Shown: piece by piece, positions 47,673 to 56,637 of the stretch | Numbering within the stretch: position 1 is the stretch's first letter | Layout: the number at the start of each line of letters is the position of its first letter | Assembly: GCA_902562015.1 (NCBI GenBank) | Contig: CACERX010000003.1 | Location: forward strand, 1-64,000 | From: an uncultured SAR324 cluster bacterium | Lineage (GTDB): Bacteria > SAR324 > NAC60-12 | Length of the DNA: 64,000 nt | Direction of reading: 5' to 3' | Made by a program: the position numbers and the translations under genes | The notes under the pieces: generated by a model | Database searches by the model: none | What the model was told of the DNA's origin: nothing | The model's input: the letters and a program-made list of their open reading frames with translations, nothing else

Positions 47673-48335
47673 TTACTTTCGGGAGTTAATGACTTCCTGA
47701 TTTGTCCTTTGGGCAAGTTTTTTGAAATCAGCTTCTAGTTTCTCACAAAATTTCTGGATTTCTTCTGAAGAAAGATCTTTCGGTACAAGGAACGGATCGC
47801 CACAGGATTCTACAATAGTAGTAAAAGGCTTTGGAATTTTGTGTTTATCCCAGCTTTTTAGACTCCATTGCGATCCTGCTTCATAATGCCAAGGAATTAT
47901 TGGGACACCTGAGTATTTAGCCAGCAAAACCACTCCAGATTGAATTTTCTCAGGAGGTCCAAGCGGACCATCTGGAGTAATAGCAACAGAAGTTTTTTTC
48001 TCAAGCAGTTTAATGAGCTGTTTCAGTGCAGGTATTCCACCTCTTGTAGTCGAACCTCTCACTCCCTTGTAGCCAAACTTAGAGAACACATCGTATATAA
48101 CTTCTCCATCATCGCTACTGCTTATTAATGCCGTTAAATCATGACTTCGTAAAAGCCAGATACTGAAAAAAATGTTTTTGTGCCAGGTTGCGATAATGAC
48201 ACTACCATATTCTTTAATAGTATCTCCTAGGACTTCCATATTAACTTGTCTTACTCTTGCAGTATAGCCTGTCAAAAGTATCAGCAAAGTTAGAATTTTA
48301 GTAATAAACCAGCGCAGGAATTTTTTCTTACTCAT
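47673..48335 (-). CDS. DUF374-family lysophospholipid acyltransferase-like protein
   Basis: 220-residue inner-membrane-associated protein of the DUF374 family, related to LPLAT/LpxL-type acyltransferases. An N-terminal hydrophobic helix (about 10-27) is followed by ATWHKNIFFSIW, then SSSDDGEVIYDVFSKFGYKGVRGS, VAITPDGPLGPPEKIQSGV and the C-terminal LKSWDKHKIPKPF. The His and the PDGPxGP pattern fit the acyltransferase core. It probably acts in outer-membrane lipid assembly; the exact acceptor is unknown. Confidence 0.87.
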   Translation of the reverse strand: MSKKKFLRWFITKILTLLILLTGYTARVRQVNMEVLGDTIKEYGSVIIATWHKNIFFSIWLLRSHDLTALISSSDDGEVIYDVFSKFGYKGVRGSTTRGGIPALKQLIKLLEKKTSVAITPDGPLGPPEKIQSGVVLLAKYSGVPIIPWHYEAGSQWSLKSWDKHKIPKPFTTIVESCGDPFLVPKDLSSEEIQKFCEKLEADFKKLAQRTNQEVINSRK

Positions 48336-48514
48336 TTTTGCTGATACTTTCTTAAATAAGAAAATTATTGAGTTGAATGAATTTTAAAGCCTATTTAAAA
48401 TAATATTTTATCATGAAGTATAAGAGTTAAACAAATCACTTGCAATCAAGACTGATTACGTGTTTAGCTTTTAGAAATACTAGATTTTAATACTAACATT
48501 CAGAGTTTAAAGTT

Positions 48515-49018
48515 TTGCTATTTAAAAAGAGATCGATAGAAATACATTTGCATGAAGTATCTCGTAAAGACTGGGAAAATGTTCTTGACGCACTTTTTAG
48601 AAACACCATTGCAAATAGCGTGAAGGGAATTGGAATTATTTGTAATACTATCCGTGAGCATCCTGATGATGGAGAAGGTGTTGTTCAAAAAGAACTTATA
48701 TATCATATCAAGGAGAAACGTGCCGATGAAGTCAGAACAAAACTTAAAAAAATTGACTTTGATCATTTCAAGAAAATTATTCGAAATTACTCAGAGGGCA
48801 ATCAAAAAGGATTAGATTTTTACCGTATAAAAAATATCCTTACAAAAGAAATCATGGTCTATCCCTTAATTCAGAGAGATGAAAAATATGGACTACTTGT
48901 ATTTGATTATCCAATTGAAGATGAAAAAGCAAACAAAATAATAAAGGTAATTAATGGTGTATTGAAAAACCCTGAAATTTCTTCAACAACTCCGTCTGAA
49001 AATTCTGATGATGAATAA
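48515..49018 (+). CDS. Hypothetical soluble protein, 167 aa
   Basis: Unrecognised, charged, predicted alpha/beta protein with an acidic tail (PSENSDDE). It starts at TTG; there is no ATG in frame before residue about 113, and a stop lies seven codons upstream, so a non-ATG start is needed. Segments such as RKDWENVLDALF and DEKYGLLVFDYPIEDEK have normal protein composition, and no credible gene overlaps on the other strand. It stands between the DUF374 gene and trkH. Function unknown. Confidence 0.6.
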   Translation: MLFKKRSIEIHLHEVSRKDWENVLDALFRNTIANSVKGIGIICNTIREHPDDGEGVVQKELIYHIKEKRADEVRTKLKKIDFDHFKKIIRNYSEGNQKGLDFYRIKNILTKEIMVYPLIQRDEKYGLLVFDYPIEDEKANKIIKVINGVLKNPEISSTTPSENSDDE

Positions 49019-49177
49019 ATTTGAGAAACATTTTCGATAAATAATTAATCAAAAATTAATTTCTCCTACTTTCTTCAAATTTTTGGAATCATGACCACAT
49101 AGTACCATCTAATAACTCTATCAAAATAAGCTCGGTTTCAGCAAATGAATCTAACTTTGTTCCTGCAGATTCTATAA

Positions 49178-50635
49178 ATGCATTTTCGGTCAATTGCCTA
49201 CGTCATGGGGACTTTGCTGATAGTCACAAGCATTGCCCTGCTTTTACCAATCATTACTTCCCTTATTTTTAAGGAAGACGACCTAGCGGCCCTAATTATC
49301 ACAGCAGCATTAACTATTACGGTCGGACTGCCTCTATGGAGGTTTTCGTCAGGTCATTACGAACTTAATTTCAAGGATGCTGTAATGATTGCTGTATTTG
49401 GTTGGGTTTTCATCTCAGCAGTATCCACAATACCATTTATAATTCACGGTTCAATTCCGTCCTTTACTGATTCATTCTTCGAAATGATGTCAGGCTATAC
49501 TACTACGGGAGCAACTATTTTGAATGATATTGAATCAGTACCTCATGGACTTTTATTATGGCGAAGTGAAACCCATCTTTTAGGTGGAATGGGATTTCTA
49601 ACTCTAACTTTAATCTTCTTACCACACGGCATAGAGGGGGTACGTATATTTCGTGCTGAGTCAAGTCCCGGACAGGTGATTACAAAAGATAAATTCTTAC
49701 CTAGAAACCGTGACGCCATAATTTGGCTCTGGAGTATATATCTGGGATTAAATCTGATACAGATTTTAATGCTTCTGGCAGGAGGAATGCCATTGTTTGA
49801 TTCAATCTGTCATGCCTTCAGTACAATTGCAACTGCAGGATTTTCTCCTAAAAATTCAAGTATTGGCTACTACGGAAGTACATATTTTGACTGGATAATA
49901 ATAATTTTTATGTTCCTCGGGGGAATGGGTTTCATGCTTTTTTATCACATGTTGAAAAATGAATGGAAACTGGTCCAAGTTAATACCGAATTACGCTGGT
50001 ATGCATCTATAATTTTTTTCTTATGCTGCTTAACTACCTTGATTTTGTTGATCAAAGGGCCATATGAAAATTTTTTTGATTCTCTTCGCTATGCAACATT
50101 TCAGATAACTTCTTTGATGACTACCACAGGCTTTACAACAACAGATTATGAACTTTGGCCTCAATCAGTACAAATGATACTTTATATTGCCTGTTTCATA
50201 GGTGCATGTGCCGGTTCGACTACCAGTGGCATAAAAATCGTGCATTTTATTATCATCTGGAAATACATGCTTACAACAATCAAGAAAATGTTCCACCAGC
50301 CCCGCACAGTACTACCAATTCATCTAAATCAGAGAACTATTGATCCCTTCGCAATTAACCTCTCTATCTGTTATGTCATGGCGAATGTCTTTATTATTCT
50401 GGTTGGAAGCTGTTTTATGATTCTGCTTGAATCTATGGATTTGCAGACAGGAATCAGTTGTGTGATATCAGCTCTAATGAATATCGGCCCCGGATTTGGT
50501 GATGTTGGTCCTGCTGAAAATTTTGCTCAAATCTCAGCTCCTGGTAAATGGTTTTTAGCATGGTTGATGTTGATAGGAAGACTTGAAATGTTTACCGCAC
50601 TCGTTTTGCTTTTCCCCTCTTTCTGGAAAAAATAA
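49178..50635 (+). CDS. trkH: Trk-type K+ uptake membrane subunit TrkH
   Basis: Channel subunit of the Trk potassium uptake system. The 485-residue sequence has the four P-loop repeats with selectivity-filter glycines: MSGYTTTGATI, FSTIATAGFSPKNS, MTTTGFTTTDY and ISALMNIGPGFGDVGP. It also has LLGGMGFLTLT. Length is typical for TrkH/TrkG. The regulatory TrkA subunit is not in the window. Confidence 0.95.
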   Translation: MHFRSIAYVMGTLLIVTSIALLLPIITSLIFKEDDLAALIITAALTITVGLPLWRFSSGHYELNFKDAVMIAVFGWVFISAVSTIPFIIHGSIPSFTDSFFEMMSGYTTTGATILNDIESVPHGLLLWRSETHLLGGMGFLTLTLIFLPHGIEGVRIFRAESSPGQVITKDKFLPRNRDAIIWLWSIYLGLNLIQILMLLAGGMPLFDSICHAFSTIATAGFSPKNSSIGYYGSTYFDWIIIIFMFLGGMGFMLFYHMLKNEWKLVQVNTELRWYASIIFFLCCLTTLILLIKGPYENFFDSLRYATFQITSLMTTTGFTTTDYELWPQSVQMILYIACFIGACAGSTTSGIKIVHFIIIWKYMLTTIKKMFHQPRTVLPIHLNQRTIDPFAINLSICYVMANVFIILVGSCFMILLESMDLQTGISCVISALMNIGPGFGDVGPAENFAQISAPGKWFLAWLMLIGRLEMFTALVLLFPSFWKK

Positions 50636-50749
50636 TCTCAAACATAAGGCGAGCTGCTTTAAATATCTGAGGATAAATAAAATTTTTTTTATACCATTTT
50701 TTCCAAATAGAAACTTATAATTAATTGTGCAGTAATCTTACTTTTAAAA

Positions 50750-52735
50750 TTAATTCGAATTTCCCCAAATAACTTTAACCTTCCTTTCTGATACCAATTT
50801 TTTCACAAAAGAGCAGTCTTTTTTATGGATTGTTATTACTCTTTCTTTAGTAAGGTAACCAAGTATAGGCTGTTTTTTTTTAGGGGAGCAGCATTTTGCA
50901 ATTCTAGTAGATACGTTGTCCATTCCGTCTACAATTATCAAAGCTTTGGAAGTAGCTAAAGCTGATTTTCCCTTGGTTTTTTTAGCCTCTGATTCAGTTG
51001 CAGATTCTTTTGCCTTTTTAAAACTAGTCTGTTCAGGACCTATGTCATCTGCAAACCACCGACGTATTTCCTCACTGTTAATGGAACCTTCTCCTATACA
51101 GAAGAGTATGTGCTCAAATTCCTGGTTTTTTTTCAATCGAGACTCCCTCTCCAATTGTCCGTCTCTAATCAGCCTGTTCAAGTTTAAGCCATTTGCTCGG
51201 AATTCTTTCTCCAGCATCTCCATGCCTTCTTTTTTACTAATTTCACGCTCCTTCTCATGCAAAGCATGTTTAATTTTGTTTCTGGCATGACGAGTTTTAA
51301 CAAATTCAAGCCACTCTTTTCGTGGCTCCTGTCTAGATGATGTAATAATCTCTACCTCTTCACCACTTTTCAGAGAACTATCCAGGCTAGTAATAATTCC
51401 ATTGGCCTTTGCTGCTATTGTTCTATTTCCCACTTCTGTATGAATTGCGTAGGCGTAATCTAGGGGAGAAGCAAATTGAGGAAGTTCAATTATTTCACTA
51501 GCAGGTGTAATAACGTATATCTTGTCACTATAAAAATCTAGTATTGGATTCAATTTACCTTTACCTTCCGAATTTATTTTTTCTAAAAATGATTCTTGAA
51601 TTTGGTCAACTTTTTTCCCATCATACTTGTTCATTTTTTCCTTATATAGCCAATGCGCCGCTAATCCGAATTCTGCCATATGATGCATTTCATGTGTCCT
51701 AATTTGTATTTCAATAGGCCTTGGTTTGCTTAATGGTTCATCATTGATTTCCATCACTGTTGTGTGAAGTGACTGATATCCGTTTGGTTTAGGATTAGAA
51801 ATATAATCTTTAAATCTATTTTTTACTGGAGCCCAGTTTTCGTGGATAAAACTTAAAGCGGTGTAGCATTGATCTATATTTTTAACCAAAACTCGAAAAG
51901 CAATTAAATCCTTAATCCGCTCAAAATCATTCTCTACCCGGTCTAATTTTTGAAATATTGAATAAAATCGTTTGTAACGTCCCTGAACTTCATGTGGGAT
52001 CCCCGCCTTTTTCAACATTTTCTGAATATTGTTAGAAATCCTTTCAACACTGTTAGAGCGTTCAGATCGCTTCCGAGCAATTTTTTTCTTTAAAATCTGA
52101 TAATTGTCATATTCAAGATTACGAAATGCACAGTCCTCAAGCTCAGATTTAATCCAAAAAATCCCTAATCTCCCGGCCAAAGGCGCATATATGTTAAGAG
52201 CTATCCATGCTTTTGCCTCCTGTTCTTCTCGAGTAAGAGACATCATACTTTCGAGTTTATGGAGCTGTAACACTAGGTATACAGTCAACAACTGTACATC
52301 TGCCAGTACTGTTAATAGCATCCTAATAGCTAGCTCAGCCTGTATTTCTTTTTTTGGAGTAAATGGGATACGATTTACCTTAAGTAACCTTTGATAAAGA
52401 TGAATTGATTCAGAAAATATTTTTTCTGGACTTTCTGGATCTATATCAATGATATCAGTTGGTATATCCTCTTCTTTTTGATACTGTAAAAAAAGAAAAA
52501 GAGCCATTATGGTAGATGTGCTTAAAGAAAAAAATTTGAGCTTGTTCAAAAAAGCGCCTGCACCATCTAGATCATTTTGCTTAGAATACCATCTCTGAAA
52601 AATATTAATAGACTCAGGAGTTGATAAAAATAATTCCTTAAAGTCAGAGATGCTAGCTTTTTCTTCAGAGTAATCAGCATCTACGAGAGTTGGCAATACT
52701 CCGTGCGAATTTTCAGTACCTTTAAGATTATTCAT
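50750..52735 (-). CDS. relA: RelA-type (p)ppGpp synthetase without ACT domain
   Basis: 661-residue long RSH protein. The N-terminal hydrolase domain (about 40-190) lacks the HD motif, as in RelA, ending in IALNIYAPLAGRLGIFWIKSELED. The synthetase domain (about 215-375) has GRYKRFYSIFQK, DLIAFRVLV, PKPNGYQSLHT and EIQIRTHEMHHMAEFGLAAHW. A TGS domain (about 400-460) and a Cys-Cys zinc-finger-like domain (C615-C616) follow. The chain stops where the C-terminal ACT/RRM domain would begin. The substrate loop is RFKD (307-310), the RxKD form of bifunctional enzymes and not the ExDD form of RelA. Confidence 0.92.
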   Translation of the reverse strand: MNNLKGTENSHGVLPTLVDADYSEEKASISDFKELFLSTPESINIFQRWYSKQNDLDGAGAFLNKLKFFSLSTSTIMALFLFLQYQKEEDIPTDIIDIDPESPEKIFSESIHLYQRLLKVNRIPFTPKKEIQAELAIRMLLTVLADVQLLTVYLVLQLHKLESMMSLTREEQEAKAWIALNIYAPLAGRLGIFWIKSELEDCAFRNLEYDNYQILKKKIARKRSERSNSVERISNNIQKMLKKAGIPHEVQGRYKRFYSIFQKLDRVENDFERIKDLIAFRVLVKNIDQCYTALSFIHENWAPVKNRFKDYISNPKPNGYQSLHTTVMEINDEPLSKPRPIEIQIRTHEMHHMAEFGLAAHWLYKEKMNKYDGKKVDQIQESFLEKINSEGKGKLNPILDFYSDKIYVITPASEIIELPQFASPLDYAYAIHTEVGNRTIAAKANGIITSLDSSLKSGEEVEIITSSRQEPRKEWLEFVKTRHARNKIKHALHEKEREISKKEGMEMLEKEFRANGLNLNRLIRDGQLERESRLKKNQEFEHILFCIGEGSINSEEIRRWFADDIGPEQTSFKKAKESATESEAKKTKGKSALATSKALIIVDGMDNVSTRIAKCCSPKKKQPILGYLTKERVITIHKKDCSFVKKLVSERKVKVIWGNSN

Positions 52736-52753
52736 TTTATTTTGGAGTACAAA

Positions 52754-53353
52754 TTACAAAACTCCCTGTGATAGAAAAAAAGAGTAGAGCTTAGCGTCAA
52801 ATTTAATTCTTTGACTACTCTGCTGATTAAAAAATTCTGAAATTTCATTCACTGATTTCTTGAAAACTGTAATAAATTCTCCCGGTTCATTTTTTGCTTT
52901 GGGACTTTGGTTCTCTGCAAGACTTTCGTCTATCTTTATATGTGCAAAAGAAACCGCTTCAGAAAGAAGCCCCGGTGATGAGTATAACCTGGGACTAATC
53001 TTCTGAAACTCCCCAACATAACCTGTTTCTTCTAAAAGTTCACGAATCGCAGTTTGTTCACGAGTCTCCCCACTATCAACGAGCCCCGCAGGAAATTCTA
53101 ACAAATATGAATTTGTAGGAGGTCTAAATTGACGAATAATTATATAACGATCTGAAGGCTCCATCTTAGCTATAATAACTACTGCTTCAGCATCGTTTTT
53201 CCTGTGTAATCCTTCCCATTTACGTTTTTGTTTTTTTTCATCTTCATAACTAATTTCAACAAGGTTTGACCACTTTCCTTGATGAAGCAAATGCTCTTCA
53301 AGCACAGTACTTACTCCAAATTTTTTAGACTCTTCTGTTTTTATATATGACAT
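52754..53353 (-). CDS. NUDIX hydrolase, ADP-ribose pyrophosphatase-like
   Basis: 199-residue protein with a complete NUDIX box: G-x5-E-x7-RELLEETGY, from GLVDSGETREQTAIREL onward (residues about 91-113). The preceding IIIRQFRPPTNSYLLEFPAG is typical of ADP-sugar pyrophosphatases (NudF/ADPRase group). Cytosolic. It lies 18 bp upstream of the RelA-type gene on the same strand, so the two are likely cotranscribed, which joins two nucleotide-metabolism genes. Confidence 0.9.
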   Translation of the reverse strand: MSYIKTEESKKFGVSTVLEEHLLHQGKWSNLVEISYEDEKKQKRKWEGLHRKNDAEAVVIIAKMEPSDRYIIIRQFRPPTNSYLLEFPAGLVDSGETREQTAIRELLEETGYVGEFQKISPRLYSSPGLLSEAVSFAHIKIDESLAENQSPKAKNEPGEFITVFKKSVNEISEFFNQQSSQRIKFDAKLYSFFLSQGVL

Positions 53354-53557
53354 GCGAATTTAACTTAGAAAGTTGGGGAACAAACTTACATAGTCTAAAC
53401 TTACATAAGTACGCAAGGTTAAAAGATAGCTGATTTTATGACAATCACAATCCATTTTTATAGATGTTTTTGCGTTGTCATTTACCTAATTACTGCCTTA
53501 TTATTCAGCGCATAAGAAAAATTCAAATGTATCACATATATAAATATAGGTGTTTTA

Positions 53558-54031
53558 ATGAGAAGCATTCGTTTGATTTGGGTTGGTAAAACTCAGGAGC
53601 CATATTTGAGAAATGGGATCAACGCTTATATGAAGAAGCTTTCCCATTATATCAAAATTGATTCTGATGAAATCAAGCCTGCACAGTACAGTTCAGGAAC
53701 TGCAAATAAGTGGCGCCAGCAGGAAACTGAAATTATGATTAAAAAAATTAACTCAACTGAATTCAATATTTTCCTAGACCAAAACGGACAAAGGCAAACT
53801 TCAGAGGGTTTAGCTAAATGTTTTGAAAAGCAAATTTTGTTAGGAATAACCAGAACTAATTTTTTTATTGGCGGGGCACATGGTATAGACAGATCTATAC
53901 TTCCTTCAGGGATACAATTATTAAGTCTCTCTGAAATGACTTTTACACATCAAATGGTAAGGTTATTCTTATTGGAACAAATTTATCGAGCATTCACAAT
54001 AATTCGTGGAGAACCATACCACAACTATTGA
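53558..54031 (+). CDS. rlmH: 23S rRNA pseudouridine-1915 N3-methyltransferase RlmH
   Basis: Small SPOUT methylase that modifies helix 69 of 23S rRNA. The 157-residue length is exact for the family. Key pieces are IRLIWVGKTQEPYLRNGINAY at the N terminus, LDQNGQRQTSEG, FFIGGAHGID (SAM loop) and the C-terminal knot LSEMTFTHQMVRLFLLEQIYRAF and GEPYHNY. Confidence 0.95.
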   Translation: MRSIRLIWVGKTQEPYLRNGINAYMKKLSHYIKIDSDEIKPAQYSSGTANKWRQQETEIMIKKINSTEFNIFLDQNGQRQTSEGLAKCFEKQILLGITRTNFFIGGAHGIDRSILPSGIQLLSLSEMTFTHQMVRLFLLEQIYRAFTIIRGEPYHNY

Positions 54032-54064
54032 TTTAAGTTTTTGTAAATTATCTTAAATAACACT

Positions 54065-55324
54065 ATGAAAAGATTAATATTAATTGCTTTAGCGCTTATA
54101 CTTTTAGGGAGTATGGGTTATTTTGCTATGCAAAACAGTCATAGTGTCTCCCTTAATTTATTTGGCAACTTTTCGATCCAGTTGTCGGTATGGGTGGTGC
54201 TTGCAGGATCATTTGTAGCAGGGTGGGTAATCACAGAGATATGGCAATTCATTTCTCATCCACAAAGATTTGTGCAAAGCTTCCTTGGAAAATTTTCACG
54301 TTATAAAGACAATAAAAAACTCCAGTTAACTCAAGAATTCCAAGAAGCATTGTTACTGCGTAATCCTAAACAAGTGAGAAAAAATTTCAGCAAATTGGAC
54401 AACAAGGAAATACCATTGTCAATTAGAGTGCAATATCTCGAATTGTTGCGTTATGAAAAAAATGCTGAAGAAATGATTCATAGTTTCACTGAACTGCGAA
54501 ACAAATTTCAGAGTAATTTGCAGGTTTTATTACCTTATTTAAAACTGGCTTGTGAACTGAGTGAATGGGATCTTGCAGAGAGATTAAGTCATGAGATTCT
54601 CATCATTAACCCGGGACATCCAGATGCGTTGGCAGGGTTGCGTCAGGTTCATATAGTTAGAGGAAACTGGGTTGCATGTATTGAGCAGGAAAAAGAATTG
54701 CTGAATGGTTACAGTGGAAGTTTAATAACTTATAAGGTTTCAAAGGAGCATGAAGATCATTTAAAAAAAGCAATTTGCCAGGATCCAAAGTTTCTTAAAA
54801 ACTGGTCTTTTCGCTATCTTTCTCAAAAAAGAGACAGAAAAATTGACAAACCTTTTGAAGCTATAGGGGAAGCTAACCAATTACAAAAAAAAGGCATGTT
54901 TTTGGAGGCAGCTAAAGTCCTGAAGAAAGCTTTTGAAAACACTGCCAATCCCGAATTGCTTGAACATTTAGAAGCGCTTTATAATCAAAGTGGCGCTGAA
55001 GAACAAATCCTGGAAATCATTGGTGGTATTCACAAATCTCGGCAAAAAGCTGTTCCTGCTTCGCTTCTCTTCGCAAAACTGCTTTACCAAAATAACCAGC
55101 TTGAAGAAGCATACAAGGTATTAGGTCAAGTAAACATTCCTACAATTACAAACAAGGATAATAACATATACTTTGAAAATAAAGGAAACGATGCCCAGTT
55201 GAGCGAAAAATGGAGAAAATTAAATCACTCCATTCGATTTTTAATTGCAATCCACCAAGAACGTTCAGAAGACGCATTGAATGAAGCTAGAACGCTTTTG
55301 CTTGAAAAAGACATATTGAACTAA
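54065..55324 (+). CDS. LapA-domain/TPR fusion protein
   Basis: 419 residues. The N terminus (about 1-65) has two membrane helices in LapA/DUF1049 style, with FAMQNSHSVSLNLFG and LAGSFVAGWVITEIW. It is followed by a cytosolic alpha-solenoid with TPR-like units (about 90-200 and 270-400), for example the GHPDALAGLRQVHIVRGNW unit. In E. coli, lapA and lapB are separate adjacent genes controlling LPS synthesis; here both parts are in one chain. The C-terminal rubredoxin-like Cys cluster of LapB is missing. It lies 33 bp after rlmH and 7 bp before recO, so it is operonic. Confidence 0.77.
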   Translation: MKRLILIALALILLGSMGYFAMQNSHSVSLNLFGNFSIQLSVWVVLAGSFVAGWVITEIWQFISHPQRFVQSFLGKFSRYKDNKKLQLTQEFQEALLLRNPKQVRKNFSKLDNKEIPLSIRVQYLELLRYEKNAEEMIHSFTELRNKFQSNLQVLLPYLKLACELSEWDLAERLSHEILIINPGHPDALAGLRQVHIVRGNWVACIEQEKELLNGYSGSLITYKVSKEHEDHLKKAICQDPKFLKNWSFRYLSQKRDRKIDKPFEAIGEANQLQKKGMFLEAAKVLKKAFENTANPELLEHLEALYNQSGAEEQILEIIGGIHKSRQKAVPASLLFAKLLYQNNQLEEAYKVLGQVNIPTITNKDNNIYFENKGNDAQLSEKWRKLNHSIRFLIAIHQERSEDALNEARTLLLEKDILN

Positions 55325-55331
55325 AATTTTT

Positions 55332-56123
55332 ATGAAAGTAATTGAGACAGATGGAATTGTTCTCAAGACAATGGATTTTAAGGACAATGATAGTATCTTG
55401 ACCTTTCTCACCCGAGAAGCAGGTAAAATAGCTGGAGTTATACATGGAGGAAAAAGTACCCGCTCAGGAAATTCTGCAAAAACAGAACTTTTTGTAACAA
55501 ATCATTTTGAATTTAGCATAAAAACAGGTGCTGAACTTGTCAGAATCAGAAAATGTGAATTATTGGTAAGCCATGCTAAACTTCGTCAAAACTACTCAAA
55601 ATTCCTCCATGCAAGCTATCTTTCTGAATTACTTCTTTTTTGTGAGATTCCTGTAGTTGAATCTGAAGATTATTTTAACCTGCTTAAACAGACTATTTCT
55701 CAACTTTCAGAATTTGACAATTGTGCAGAAATAAAACTTAATTTTGAAATAAAATTGCTGAAACTGCTAGGAATCTCACCAAGTTTGATATCATGTATTG
55801 TTTGTGGAAATTTTTTATGGAAGAGGAATTCAGGAGAATTAATGACAATTAAACAGTCAATCCCGTACCAGTTAGACTCAATTCAAGGAGGAATACGCTG
55901 CCCAAACTGTTTAATTAATAGTACTTATACAGCTGCTTTAAACCCAGGGAGTCTATCATTTTTACATAACAGTCAATCTGGAAGGACCAATGGGTTTAAA
56001 ATAAAACCAACACAAAATAATTTGAAAGAGTTGGATCAGGCTTTAAATTTATATTTTATTCATTTTTTTGGGAGAACTCTAAAATCATATTCTCTACTCA
56101 AGGAGAACTCATGGAAAAACTAG
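55332..56123 (+). CDS. recO: DNA repair protein RecO
   Basis: Recombination mediator that works with RecR and RecF to load RecA on SSB-coated DNA. 263 residues: N-terminal OB fold beginning ETDGIVLKTMDFKDND and including GGKSTRSG, a helical middle, then a zinc site CIVCGNF ... RCPNC. The length is typical. Its last 13 bases overlap the start of msrA, whose AAGGAG ribosome-binding site lies inside recO. Confidence 0.91.
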   Translation: MKVIETDGIVLKTMDFKDNDSILTFLTREAGKIAGVIHGGKSTRSGNSAKTELFVTNHFEFSIKTGAELVRIRKCELLVSHAKLRQNYSKFLHASYLSELLLFCEIPVVESEDYFNLLKQTISQLSEFDNCAEIKLNFEIKLLKLLGISPSLISCIVCGNFLWKRNSGELMTIKQSIPYQLDSIQGGIRCPNCLINSTYTAALNPGSLSFLHNSQSGRTNGFKIKPTQNNLKELDQALNLYFIHFFGRTLKSYSLLKENSWKN

Positions 56124-56629
56124 GTTCAGCAATACTTGGCGGAGGTTGCTTTTGGTGCTTGGAAGCAGTATATACAAGACTAGAGGGTGTAAAATCCGTT
56201 ATTCCAGGCTACGCAGGAGGTAACGTTGAAAATCCTACTTACGAACAGGTTTGTACTGGTGAAACCTCTCATGCTGAAGTAGTAAAAATAAACTATGATT
56301 TAAACAAAACAAGTTTCGAGATCTTACTGGAATGGTTTTGGAGATGTCATGACCCTACTACTCTTAATCGCCAAGGTGGAGACATTGGCACACAATATCG
56401 TTCTGTAATTTATTATGAAAATGAGAGCCAAAAATCGATAGCACAAAAGTCAAAAAAAGATGCCGAATCCTCAGGCATCTTTGAGAATCCCATAGTTACC
56501 GAAATCTATGAAATTAACGTGTTTTATCCAGCAGAAGATTACCATCATGACTATTATAAAAAGAACCCTTATGCAGGTTATTGCACATATATTATCCGTC
56601 CAAAACTTGAAAAATTAAACATGGAATAA
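56111..56629 (+). CDS. msrA: Peptide methionine-S-sulfoxide reductase MsrA
   Basis: Repairs the S-form of methionine sulfoxide. 172 residues with the catalytic motif GGGCFWCLE (Cys13), VIPGYAGGNVENPTYEQVCTG in adjoining parts, SHAEVV, TLNRQGGDIGTQYRSVIYY and a probable resolving Cys in YAGYCTYI. No signal peptide, so cytosolic. Convergent with the helicase gene after 8 bp. Confidence 0.96.
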   Translation: MEKLGSAILGGGCFWCLEAVYTRLEGVKSVIPGYAGGNVENPTYEQVCTGETSHAEVVKINYDLNKTSFEILLEWFWRCHDPTTLNRQGGDIGTQYRSVIYYENESQKSIAQKSKKDAESSGIFENPIVTEIYEINVFYPAEDYHHDYYKKNPYAGYCTYIIRPKLEKLNME

Positions 56630-56637
56630 TTATTTTT

